Below, one piece after another: positions 35,333 through 48,281 of a DNA stretch of 64,000 bases. The stretch spans positions 4,340,001 through 4,404,000 of the forward strand of contig NW_027480450.1 in the NCBI RefSeq assembly GCF_051401765.1, given 5' to 3'. Source of the DNA: Calliopsis andreniformis (taxonomy: Eukaryota; Arthropoda; Insecta; Hymenoptera; Andrenidae). Within the stretch, counting starts at the first letter, position 1; each line of letters starts with the position of its first letter. The position numbers and the translations under genes are program-made. The notes under the pieces were generated by a model. That model ran no database searches. It saw only the letters and a list, made by a program, of their open reading frames with translations, and had not been told where the DNA came from.

Positions 35333-38096
35333 CTCAATCCTCAATCTTCAATCCTCAATACTCAACCTTCAATCCTCAATCCTCAGTCCTCAAACCTCAA
35401 TTCTGAATCCTCAATCCTGAATCCTCAATCTTCAGCCCTCAGTCCTCAACAATCAGTTGTCAATCCTCAATCCTCGATAGAATATCCTCAATTCACAGTT
35501 TTCAATACTCAATACTCCATCTGCAATCTTCAAATCACTATCCACAAACATCAATTCTCATCACTCAACCCTCAACACTCAGTCCTCAATGTTCAATACT
35601 CAATCCTCAATTCTCGATATTCAATCCTCAATACTGAATCTTCAATCCTCAATCCTCAATCCTCAATTCTCAATCCTCAATCCTGAATCTTCAATCCTCT
35701 GTCCCAAATACTCAATCCTCAATCCTCAATGCTCAATCCCCAATCCTCACTCTTCAATCCTCAATACTCAATCTTCAATACTGAATTCTCAATCCTCAAT
35801 CCTCAATCCTCAATCCTCAATCCTCAATCATCAACCCTCAATCTTCAATACTCAATCCTCAATCCTCAATACTCAATCCTCAATTCTCTACCATCAATAC
35901 TCAATCCTCAATACACTATAGAATATCCTGAATTCGCAGGATTCAATACTCAAACCTTAATCCTCAACCATCAGCCCTCATCCTCCATCCTCGATCCTCA
36001 GCACTCATCCTCAATCCTCAATACTCAATCCTCAATCCTCAATCCTCAATCGTCAACCTTCAATCCTGAATATTCAGTCTTCAATCCTCAATCCATAATT
36101 CTCAATCCTCAATCCTCAGTCCTCAATCCTCAATCCTCAATTCTCAATCCTCAATCCTCAGTCCTCAGACCTCAAACATCAATACTCAACCCTCAGTCCT
36201 CGTCCTCAGTCCACAACCCTCAATACTCAATCCTCAAACTTCAATCATCAATATTCAATCTTCAATCCTCAATCCTCAATCCTCAGTCCTCAATCCTCAG
36301 TCCTCAAACCTCAATCCTGAATCCTCAATCCTGAATCCTCAATCTTCAGCCCCCAGTCCTCAACAATCAGTTGTCAATCCTCAATCCTCAATAGAATATC
36401 CTCAATTTACAGTTTTCAATACTGAATACTCTATCTGCAATCTTCAAATCTCTATCCACAAACATCAATTCTCATCACTCAACCCTCAACACTCAGTCCT
36501 CAATGTTCAATCCCCAATCCTCAATTCTCAATCTTCAATTCTCAATACTGTATCTTCAATCCTCAAACCTCAATCCTCAATCCACAATCCTCAATCCTCA
36601 GTCTTCAATCCTCAGTCCCCAATCCTCAATCCCCAATCCTCAATCCTCAATCCTCAATCCTCAATCCTCAATACTCAATCCTCAATCCTCAGTCATGAAT
36701 ACTCAATCTTCAATACTCAATCCTCAGTCCTCTATCCTCAATCCTCAATCCTCAAACCTCAATTGTCAATCCTCAATCCCCAATCCTCAATCCTCAATTC
36801 TCAATCCTCAATCCTCAATCTTCAATCCTCAATACTCAATCCTCAGTAATGAATACTGGATCTTCAATACTCAATCCTCAATCCTCTATCCTCAATACTC
36901 AATCCTCAATCCTCAATCGTCAATCCTCAATCCCCAATCCTCAATCTTCAATCCTCAATCCTCAATCCTCAATTTCCAATCCTCAATCTTCAATCCTCAA
37001 TCCTCAATACTCAATCCTCAATCCTCAATCTTCAATCCTCAATACTCAACCTTCACTCCTCAATTCCCAATCCTCAATCTTTAATCCCCAATCCTCAATC
37101 CTCAATCTTCAATCCTCAATACTCAATCTTCAATCCACAGACCTCAATCATCAATCCTCAATTCTCAATCCTCAATCCTCAATCCTCAGACCTCAAACTT
37201 CAATACTCAACCCTCAGTCCTCGTCCTCAATCCACAACCCTCAATCCTCTATCCTCAATCTTCAATCATCAATATTCAAGCTTCAATACTCAATCCTCAA
37301 TCCTCAATCCTCAGTCCTCAATCCTCAATGTTCAATCCTCAATACCCAATCCTCAATCTTCAATCCTCAATCCTCAATCCTCAATCCTCAGTCCTCAAAC
37401 CTCAATCCTGAATCCTCAATCCTGCATCCTCAATCTTCAGCCCTCAGTCCTCAACAAGCAGTTGTCAATCCTCAATCCTCAATAGAATATTCTCAATTCA
37501 CAGTTTTCTATACTCAATACTCAATCTGCAATCTTCAAATCTGTATCCACAAACATCAATTCTCATTACTCAGCCCTCAACACTCAGTCCTCAATGTTCA
37601 ATACTCAATCCTCAAATCTCGATCTTCAATCCTCAATACTGAATCTTCTATCCTCAATCCTCAATCCTCAATTCTCAATCCTCAATCCTGAATCTTCAAT
37701 CCTCTGTCCCAAATACTCAATCCTCAATCCTCAGTCCTCAATCCTCAATGCTCAATCCCCAATCCTCAATCTTCAATCCTCAATACTCAATCTTCAATAC
37801 TGAATTCTCAATCCTCAATCCTCAATCCTCAATCCTCAATCCTCAAACATCAACCCTCAATCTTCAATACTCAATCCTCAATCCTCAATTCTCAATCCTC
37901 AATTCTCAACCATCAATACTCAATCCTCAATACACTATAGAATATCCTGAATTCGCAGGATTCAATACTCAAACCTTAATCCTCAACCATCAGCCCTCAT
38001 CCTCCATCCTCGATCCTCAGCCCTCATCCTCAATCCTCAATACTCAATCCTCAATCCTCAATCCTCAATCGTCAACCTTCAATCCTGAATATTCAG
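35313..38096. repeat. Duplicated 2.8-kb block, right member
   Basis: Partner of 24211-26994. Small differences include loss of one TACTCAA variant near 36030 and a CAAGCTTC variant (HindIII site) near 37277 that I saw nowhere else in the window. Its right part, from 36810, also matches 31835 onward at offset 4975. Confidence 0.8.
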
Positions 38097-38869
38097 TCTT
38101 CAATCCTCAATCCTCAATTCTGAATCCTCAATCCTCAGTCCTCAATCCTCAATCCTCAATTCTCAATCCTCAATCCTCAGTCCTCAGACCTCAAACATCA
38201 ATACTCAACCCTCAGTCCTCGTCCTCAGTCCACAACCCTCAATACTCAATCCTCAACCTTCAATCATCAATATTCAATCTTCAATCCTCAATCCTCAATC
38301 CTCAGTCCTCAATCCTCAGTCCTCAAACCTCAATCCTGAATCCTCAATCCTGAATCCTCAATCTTCAGCCCCCAGTCCTCAACAATCAGTTGTCAATCCT
38401 CAATCCTCAATAGAATATCCTCAATTCACAGTTTTCAATACTGAATACTCTATCTGCAATCTTCAGATCTCTATCCACAAACATCAATTCTCATCACTCA
38501 ACCCTCAACACTCAGTCCCCAATCCTCAATCTTCAATCCTCAATCCTCAATCATCAATCCTCAATCCTCAATCTTCAATCCTCAATCCTCAATACTCAAT
38601 CCTCAATCCTCAATCCTCAATCTTCAATCCTCAGTCCCAAATCCTCAATCTTCAATCCTCAATACTCAATCCTCAATCCTCAATCCTCAATCCTCAATCT
38701 TCAATCCTCAATTCTCAATCCTCAATCCTCAATCCTCAATACTCAATCCTCAATCCTCAATCCTCAACCATCAATCCTCAATCCTCAATACTCAGTCCTC
38801 AATCCTCAATCCTCAATCCTCAATCCTCAGACATCAATCATCGATCCTCAATCTTCAATACTCAGTCCT

Positions 38870-39952
38870 CAATCCTCAATCCTCAATCCTCAATACTCAA
38901 CCATAAATCCTCAATTCTTCAATACTCAATAGAATATCCTGAATTCTCAGGATTCAATACTCAAACCTCAATCCTCAACCCTCAGACCTCAATCCTCAAT
39001 CGTCAATCCTCAATCCCCAATCCTCAATCTTCAATCTTCAATCGTCAACACTCAATCTTCTATCCTCAGTCCTCAATTCTCAATCCTCAATCCTCAATCC
39101 TCAATCGTCTATCTTCAATCCTGAATATTCAATCATCAATCCACAATCCTCCATCCTCAATCCTCAACCCTCATTCTTCAATCCTCAATACCCAATCCTC
39201 AATCTTCAATCCTCAATCCTCAATCCTCAATTCTCAATCCTCAATCCTCAGTCCTCAGTCCTCAATCCTCAGTCCTCAACCCTCAGCCCTCATCCTCAAT
39301 CCTCAATACTCAATTATCAATCCTCAATCTTCAATCCTCAAGACCCAACCTTCAATCCTCAATCCTCAGTCCTCAATCCTCAATCCTCAATCCTCAGTCC
39401 TCAGTCCCCAAACCTCAATCCTCAACCCTCAGACCTCATCCTCAATCCTCAATCGTCAATACTCAATCCTCAATCTTCAATCCTCAATACTCAACCTTCA
39501 ATCCTCAATCCTCAGTCCTCAATCCTCAATTCTGAATCCTCAATACTCAACCTTCAACCGTCAATCCTCAGTCCTCAATATTCAGCCATCAATCCTCAAT
39601 TCTCAATACTCAATAGAATATCCTGAATTCGCAAGATTCAATCCTCAAACCTCAATGCTCAATCCTCAGTCCCCAATCCTCAGTCTTCAATCCTCAATCC
39701 TCAGTCCTCAATCCTCAATCCTCAATCCTCAATCTTCAATCCTCAGTACTCAATCCTCAATCCTCAATCCTCAATCTTCAATCCTCAGTCATCAATCCTC
39801 AATCTTCAATACTCAATCGTCAATCGTCAGACCTCAATCCTCAATCCTCAATCCTCGTTCCTCAAACCTCAATCCTCAACCCTCAGTCCTCATCCCCAAT
39901 TCTCAATTCTCAATCTTCAATACTCAATCCTCAATCCTCAATTCTCAGTCCT
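38870..39952. repeat. 1083-bp tandem duplication, first unit
   Basis: The CCATAAATCC marker, B island and CAAGACCC marker recur 1083 bp later. The repeat of this unit runs only to about 40583, so the second unit is partial (about 630 bp). Confidence 0.78.
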
Positions 39953-40583
39953 CAATACTCAATCCTCAATCCTCAATACTCAACCATAAATCCTCAATTC
40001 TTCAATACTCAATAGAATATCCTGAATTCTCAGGATTCAATACTCAAACCTCAATCCTCAACCCTCAGACCTCAATCCTCAATCGTCAATCCTCAATCCC
40101 CAATCCTCAATCTTCAATCTTCAATCGTCAACACTCAATCTTCTATCCTCAGTCCTCAATTCTCAATCCTCAATCCTCAATCCTCAATCGTCTATCTTCA
40201 ATCCTGAATATTCAATCATCAATCCACAATCCTCCATCCTCAATCCTCAACCCTCATTCTTCAATCCTCAATACCCAATCCTCAATCTTCAATGCTCAAT
40301 CCTCAATCCTCAATTCTCAATCCTCAATCCTCAGTCCTCAGTCCTCAATCCTCAGTCCTCAACCCTCAGCCCTCATCCTCAATCCTCAATACTCAATTAT
40401 CAATCCTCAATCTTCAATCCTCAAGACCCAACCTTCAATCCTCAATCCTCAGTCCTCAATCCTCAATCCTCAATCCTCAGTCCTCAGTCCCCAAACCTCA
40501 ATCCTCAACCCTCAGACCTCATCCTCAATCCTCAATCGTCAATACTCAATCCTCAATCTTCAATCCTCAATACTCAACCTTCA
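39953..40583. repeat. 1083-bp tandem duplication, partial second unit
   Basis: Matches 38870-39500 closely. It ends at a junction near 40583 where material related to the 7357-bp HOR begins. Confidence 0.76.
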
Positions 40584-40584
40584 A

Positions 40585-41085
40585 TCCTCAACCATCAGCC
40601 CTCATCCTCCATCCTCGATCCTCAGCCCTCATCCTCAATCCTCAATACTCAATCCTCAATCCTCAATCCTCAATCGTCAACCTTCAATCCTGAATATCCA
40701 GTCTTCAATCCTCAATCCTCAATTCTCAATCCTCAATCCTCAGTCCTCAGTCCTCAGTCCTCAGTCCTCAACCCTCAGCCGTCATCCTCAATCCCCAATC
40801 CTCAATGCTCAGTCCTCAATCTTCAATCCTCAATACTCAACCTTCAATCCTAAATCCTCAGTCCTCAAACCTCAATTCTGAATCCTCAACCCTGAATCCT
40901 CAACCCTCAGCCCTCAGTCCTCAACAGTCAGTTGTCAATCCTCAATCCTCAATAGAATATCCTCAATTCACAGCTTTCAGTACTCAGTACTCAATCTGCA
41001 ATCTTCAAATCTCTATCCACAAACATCAATTTACATCTCTCAACCTTCAACACTCAGTCCTCAATGTTCAATCCTCAATTCTCAA
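40585..41085. repeat. Isolated fragment of the 7357-bp HOR
   Basis: Matches HOR positions of about 7152-7645 (offset about 33440), including the CATCCTCGATCC marker, GCCGTCATCC and a complete A1-type island. It lies some 21 kb from the main HOR array, with mosaic sequence on both sides. Confidence 0.78.
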
Positions 41086-43509
41086 TCCTCAATCTTCAAT
41101 CCTCAGTACTGAATCTTCAAACCTCAATCCTCGAACCTCAATCCTTAATCCTCAATCCTCAATTTCAATCCTCAGTCCCAAATCCTCAATCTTCAATCCT
41201 CAATCCTCAATCCTCAAAGCTCAATCCTCAATCCTCAATCCTCAATCCTCAATCTTCAATCCTCAATACTCAATCCTCAATCCACAATCCTCAATCCTCA
41301 ATCCTCAATTCTCAATCCTCAATCATCAATCCTCAATCTTCAATACTCAATCCTCAATCCTCAATCCTCAATCCTCAATCCTCAATCCTCAATCCTCAAT
41401 CATCAATCCTCAATCTTCAATACTCAGTCCTGAATCCTCAATCCTCAATCCTCAATACTCAACCATCAATCCTCAATTCTCCAATACTCAATAGAATATC
41501 CTGAATTCTCAGGATTCAATACTCATACCTCAATCCTCAGCCCTCAGCCCTCATCCTCCATCCTCAATCCTCAATCCACAATCCGCAATCTTCAATCCTC
41601 AATACTCAAACCTCAGTCATGAATACTCAATCTTCAATACTCAATCCTCAATCCTCTATCCTCAATCCTCAATCCTTAGTCCTCAATCCTTAATCCTCAA
41701 CCGTCAATCCTCAATCCCCAATACTCAATCCACAATCATCAATCCTCAATCTTCATCATCAACATTCAATATTCAATCCTCAATCCTCGATCCTCGGTCC
41801 TCAATCCTCAGTCCTCAAACCTCAATCCTGAATCGTCAAACCTTAATCCTCAATCTTCAGCCCCCAGTCCTCAACAATCAGATGTCAATCCTCAATCCTC
41901 AATAGAATATCCTCAATTCACAGTTTTCAATACTCAATACTCTATCTGCAATCTTCAAATCTCTATCCACAAACATCAATTCTCATCACTCAACCCTCAA
42001 CACTCAGTCCCCAATCCTCAATCTTCAATCTTCAATCGTCAATCCTCAATCCTCAATCGTCAACCTTCAATCCTGAATATTCAGTCTTCAATCCTCAATC
42101 CACAATCCACAATCCTCAACCCTCATTCTTCAATTCTCAATACCCAATCCTCAATCTTCAATCGTCAATCCTCAATCATCAATTCTCAATCCTCAATACT
42201 CAATCTTCAATCCTCAGACCTCAATCATCAATCCTCAATTCTCAATCTTCAATCCTCAATCCTCAGACCTCAAACTTCAATACTCAACCCTCAGTCCTCG
42301 TCCTCAATCCACAAATCTCAATCCTCTATCCTCAATCTTCAATCATCAATATTCAACCTTCAATACTCAATCCTCAATCCTCAATCCTCAGTCCTCAATC
42401 CTCAATGTTCAATCCTCAATACCCAATCCTCAATCTTCAATCCTCAATCCACAATCCTCAATCCTCAGTCCTCAAACCTCAATCCTGAATCCTCAACCCT
42501 GCATCCTCAATCTTCAGCCCTCAGTCCTCAACAAGCAGTTGTCAATCCTCAATCCTCAATAGAATATTCTCAATTCACAGTTTTCTATGCTCAATACTCA
42601 ATCTGCAATCTTCAAATCTGTATCCACAAACATCAATTCTCATTACTCAGCCCTCAACACTCAGTCCTCAATCCTCAATCCTCAATCGTCAATCCTCAAT
42701 CATCAACCCTCAATCTTCAATACTCAATCCTCAATCCTCAATTCTCAATCCTCAATTCTCAACCATCAATACTCAATCCTCAATACACTATAGAATATCC
42801 TGAATTCGCAGGATTCAATACTCAAACCTTAATCATCAACCATCAGCCCTCATCCTCCATCCTCGATCCTCAGCCCTCATCCTCAATCCTCAATACTCAA
42901 TCCTCAATCCTCAATCCTCAATCGTCAACCTTCAATCCTGAATATTCAGTCTTCAATCCTCAATCCTCAATTCTCAATCCTCAATCCTCAGTCCTCAATC
43001 CTCAATCCTCAATTCTCAATCCTCAACCCTCAGTCCTCAAACCTCAAACATCAATACTCAACCCCCAGTCCTCGTCCTCAGTCCACAACCCTCAATACTC
43101 AATCCTCAATGTTCAATCCTCAATACCCAATCCTCAATCTTCAATCCTCAATCCACAATCCTCAATCCTCAGTCCTCAAACCTCAATCCTGAATCCTCAA
43201 CCCTGCATCCTCAATCTTCAGCCCTCAGTCCTCAACAAGCAGTTGTCAATCCTCAATCCTCAATAGAATATCCTCAATTTACAGTTTTCAATACTGAATA
43301 CTCTATCTGAAATCTTCAAATCTCTATCCACAAACATCAATTCTCATCACTCAACCCTCAACACTCAGTCCCCAATCCTCAATCTTCAATCCTCAATCCT
43401 CAATCCTCAATCCTCAATCCTCAATCTTCAATCCTCAATTCTCAATCCTCAACCTTCAATCCTCAATCCTCAATCCTCAAAGCTCAATCCTCAATCCTCA
43501 ATCCTCAAT
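41086..43509. repeat. Mosaic satellite stretch, not duplicated as a block
   Basis: All heptamers, composed of short pieces related to several other segments: B islands near 41495 and 42790, A islands starting at 41875, 42532 and 43236. Local oddities are a six-base unit TTTCAA near 41163, TCAGATGTC in the A island at 41875, and CTGAAATC in the one at 43236. I saw no gene or foreign sequence here. Confidence 0.75.
43236..43368. repeat. Chimeric A island
   Basis: The start (CAAGCAG) and its upstream flank (CTGCATCC) are of the A2 subtype. From GAATATCC onward it carries A3 markers (AATTTACAG, ACTGAATAC). The exchange therefore lies within the roughly 30 bp between CAAGCAG and TAGAATA. Confidence 0.72.
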
Positions 43510-46500
43510 CCTCAATCTTCAATCCTCAATACTCAATCCTCAATCCTCAATCCTCAATCCTCAATCCTCAATTCTCAATCCTCAATCATCAATCCTCAAT
43601 CTTCAATACTCAATCCTCAATCCTCAATCCTCAATCCTCAATCCTCAATCCTCAATCATCAATCCTCAATCTTCAATACTCAGTCCTCAATCCTCAATCC
43701 TCAATCCTCAATACTCAACCATCAATCCTCAATTCTCCAATACTCAATAGAATATCCTGAATTCTCAGGATTCAATACTCATACCTCAATCCTCAGCCCT
43801 CAGCCCTCATCCTCCGTCCTCAATCCTCAATCCACAATCCTCAATCTTCAATCCTCAATACTCAAATCTCAGTCCTCATCCCCAATTCTCAATTCTCAAT
43901 CTTCAATACTCAATCCTCAATCCTCAATTCTCAGTCCTCAATACTCAATCCTCAATCCTCAATCCTCAATCTTCAATCCTCAGTACTCAATCATCACTCC
44001 TCAATTCCCAATCCTCAATCCTCAATCCTCAATTCTCAATCCTCAATCCTCAGTCCTCAGTCCTCAATCCTCAGTCCTCAACCCTCAGCCATCATCCTTA
44101 ATCCCCAATCCTCAATCCTCAATCCTCAATTTGCAATCCTCAATACTCAACCTTCACTCCTCTAACCTCAATTCTGAATCCTCAACCCTGAATCCTCAAT
44201 CTTCAGCCCTCAGTCCTCAACAGTCAGTTGTCAATACTCAATCCCCAATAGAATATCCTCAATTCACAGTTTTCAGTACTCAATACTCAATCTGCAATCT
44301 TCAAATCTCTATCCACAAACATCAATTCTCATCACTCAACCCTCAGTACTCAGCCCTCAATGTTCAATCCTCAGTCCTCAATCCTCAATCCGCAATACTC
44401 AACCATCAATCCTCAATTCTTCAATACTCAGAAGAATATCCTGAATTCTCAGGATTCAATACTCAATCCTCAATCCTCAGCGCTCAGCCCTCATTCTCCA
44501 TCCTCAATCCTCAATCCTCAATCCTCAATCTTCAATCCTCAATACTCAATCCTCAATCCTCAATCCTCAATCCTCAATCCTCAATTCTCAATCCTCAATC
44601 ATCAATCCTCAATCTTCAATACTCAATCCTCAATCCTCAATCCTCAATCCTCAATCCTCAATCCTCAATCCTCAATCCTCAGTCATGAATACTCAATCTT
44701 CAATACTCAATCCTCAATCCTCTATCCTCAATCCTCAATCCTCAATCCTCAATCGTCAATCCTCAATCCCCAATACTCAATCTTCAATCCTCAATCCTCA
44801 ATCCTCAATCCTCAATCCTCAATCTTCAATCCTCAATACTCAATGGTCACTCCTCAATTCCCAATCCTCAATCCTTAATCCCCAATCCTCAATCCTCAGT
44901 CTTCGATCCTCAATACTCAATCTTCAATCCTCAGTCCTCAGTCCTCAATCCTCAATCCTCAATTCTCAATCCTCAATCCTCAATCCTCAGTCTCAAACAT
45001 CAATACTCAACCCTCAGTCCTCGTCCTCAATCCACAACCCTCAATACTCAATCCTCAATCTTCATACATCAATATTCAATCTTCAATCCTCAATCCTCAA
45101 TCCTCAGTCCTCAATCCTCAGCCCTCAAACCTCAATCCTGAATCCTCAAACCTGAATCCTCAATCTTCAGACCCCAGTCCTCAACAATCAGTTGTCAATC
45201 CTCAATCCTCAATAGAATATCCCCAATTCACAGTTTTCAATACTCAATACTCTATCTGCAATCTTCAAATCTCTATCCACAAACATCAACGCTCATCACT
45301 CAACCCTCAACACTCAGCACTCAATGTTCAATCCTCAGTCCTCAATCCTCAATCCTCAATCCTCAATACTCAACCATCAATCCTCAATTCTTCAATACTC
45401 AATAGAATATCCTGAATTCTCAGGATTCAATACTCAAACCTCAATCCTCAAACCTCAGCCCTCATCCTCCATCCTCAATCTTTAATCCTCAATACTCAAT
45501 CCTCAATCATGAATACTCAATCTTCAATACTCAATCCTCAATCCTCAATCCTCAGTCCTCAATCCTCAATCGTCGATCCTCAATCCCCAACCCTCAATCT
45601 TCAATCCTCAATCCTCAATCCTCAATCCTCAATCCTCAATCTTCAATCCTCAATCCTCAATCTTCAATCCTCAACACTCAACCTTCAATCCTCAATCCTC
45701 AGTCCTCAAACCTCAATTCTGAATCCTCAATTCTGAATCCTCAATCTTCAGCCCTCAGTCCTCAAGAATCAGTTGTCAATCCTCAATCCACAATAGAATA
45801 TCCTCAATTCACAGCTTTCAATACTCAATACTCCGCCTGCAATCTTCAAATCTCTATGCACAAACATCAATTCTCATCACTCAACCCTCAACACTCAGTC
45901 CTCAACTTTCAATACTCAATCCTCAATTCTCAATCTTCAATCCTCAATACTGAATCTTCAATCCTCAATCCTCAATCCTTAATTCTCAATCCTCAAACAT
46001 CAATCTTCAATCCTCAGTCCCCAAACCTCAATCTTCGATCCTCAATCCTCAATCCTCAATCCCCAATCCTCAATCCTCAGTCCTCAGTCCCCAAACCTCA
46101 ATCCTCAACCCTCAGACCTCATCCTCAATCCTCAATCCTCAATCCTCAATCCTCAATCCTCAATCTTCTATCCTCAATACTCAATCTTCGATCCTCAATC
46201 CTCAGTCCTCAATCCTCAATTCTGAATCCTCAATACTCAATCTTCAACCCTCAACCCTCAGCCCTCAATACACTACCATCAATCCTCAATTCTCAATACT
46301 CAATAGAATATCATGAATTCTCAGGAATCAACACTCAAACCTCAATCCTCAACCCTCAGCCCTCATCCTCCATCCTCAATCCTCAACCCTCAATCCTCAA
46401 TCTTCAATCCTCAATACTCAATCCTCAGTCATGAATACTCAATCTTCAATACTCATTCCTCAATCCTCTATCCTCAATCCTCAATCCTCAGTCCTCAATC

Positions 46501-48281
46501 CTCAATACTCAACCGTCAATCCTCAATCCCCAATCCTCAACACTCAATCCTCAATCCTCAATCCTCAATCCTCAATCCTCAGTCATGAATACTCAATCTT
46601 CAACACTCAATACTCAATCCTCTATCCTCGATCCTCAGTCCTCAATCCTCAATCGTCAATCCTCAATCCTCAATCTTCATTCCTCAATACTCAAACATCA
46701 ATCCTCAATTCTTCAATACTCAATAGAATATCCTGATTTCTCAGGATACAATACTCAAACCTCAATCCTCAACCCTCAGCCCTCATCCTCCATTCTCAAT
46801 ATTCAATCCTCAATACTCAATCCTCAGTCATGAATACTCAATCTTCAACACTCAATCCTCAATCCTCTATCCTCAATCCTCAGCCCTCAATCCTCAATAC
46901 TCAACCGTCAATCCTCAATCCCCAACCCTCAATCTTCAATCCTCAATCCTCAATCCTCAATCCTCAATCCTCAGTCCTCAGTCATGAATACTCAATCTTC
47001 AATACTCAATCCTCAATCCTCTATCCTCAATCCTCAATCCTCAATCCTCAATCGTCAATCCTCAATCCCCAACCCTCAATCTTCAATCCTCAATCCTCAA
47101 TCCTCAATCCTCAATCCTCAATCTTCAATCCTCAATACTCAATCTTCACTCCTCAATTCCCAATCCTCAATCCTTAATCCCCAACCCTCAAGCCTCAATC
47201 TTCAATCATCAATATTCAATCTTCAATCCTCAATCCTCAATCCTCAGTCCTCAATCCTCAGTCCTCAAACCTCAATCCTGAATCCTCAATCCTGAATCCT
47301 CAATCTTCAGCCCCCAGTCCTCAACAATCAGTTTTCAATCCTCAATCCTCAATAGAATATCCTCAATTCACAGTTTTCAATACTCAATACTCTATCTGCA
47401 ATCTTCAAATCTCTATCCACAAACATCAATTCTCATCACTCAACCCTCAACACTCAGTCCCCAATCCTCAATCTTCAATCCTCAATCCTCAATCCTCAAT
47501 CCTCAATCCTCAATCCTCAGTCTTCAATCCTCAATACTCAATCCTCAACCCTCAGACCACACCCTCAATCCTCAATCCTCAATCCTCAATCCTCAATCCT
47601 CAATCCTCAATCTTCAATCCTCAATACTCAATCTTCAATCCTCAACCCTCAGACCTCATCCTCAATCCTCAATCCTCAACCCTCAATCATCAATCGTCAA
47701 TCTTCAATCCTGAATATACAATCCTCAATCCTCAATCCTCAGTCCTCAATCCTCAATCCTCAATACTCAACCTTCAACCGTCAACCCTCAGTCCTCAATA
47801 CTCAACCATGAATCCTCAATTCCCAATACTCAATAGAATATCCTGAATTCTCAGGATTCAATACTCAAACCTCAATCCTCAACCCTCAGCCGTCTTCCTC
47901 CATCCTCAATCCTCAACCCTCAATCCTCAATCTTCAATCCTCAATACTCAACCCTCAGTCATGAATACTCAATCTTCAATACTCAATCCTCAATACTCTA
48001 TCCTCAATCCTCAATCCTCAGTCCTCAATCCTCAATACTCAACCGTCAATCCTCAATCCCCAACCCTCAATCTTCAATCGTCAATCCTCAATTCCCAATC
48101 CTTAATCTTCAATCCTCAATCCTCAATCCTCAATCCTCAATCCTCAATCTTCGATCCTCAATACTCAATCTTCACTCCTCAATTCCTAATCCTCAATCCT
48201 TAATCACCAATCCTCAATCCTCAATTCCCAATACTCAATCCTTAATCCCCAATCCTCAATCCTTAATCCCCAACCCTCAAG
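43510..48281. repeat. 4.77-kb tandem duplication, first unit
   Basis: Repeated head to tail at offset 4772, changing to 4779 after about 46880, where the second unit has one extra heptamer. Besides that I spotted only a few substitutions (near 43867, 44431 and 47680). The content is mixed A islands (several starting CAATCAG, one with CAAGAATCAG) and perfect-dyad B islands. Confidence 0.9.

Noticed and set aside
39655..40881. 408-codon open frame, and the similar 409-codon frame at 58536-59765
   Set aside because: Same ILNPQSS repeat read-through. Their bounds do not coincide with any structural boundary of the satellite.
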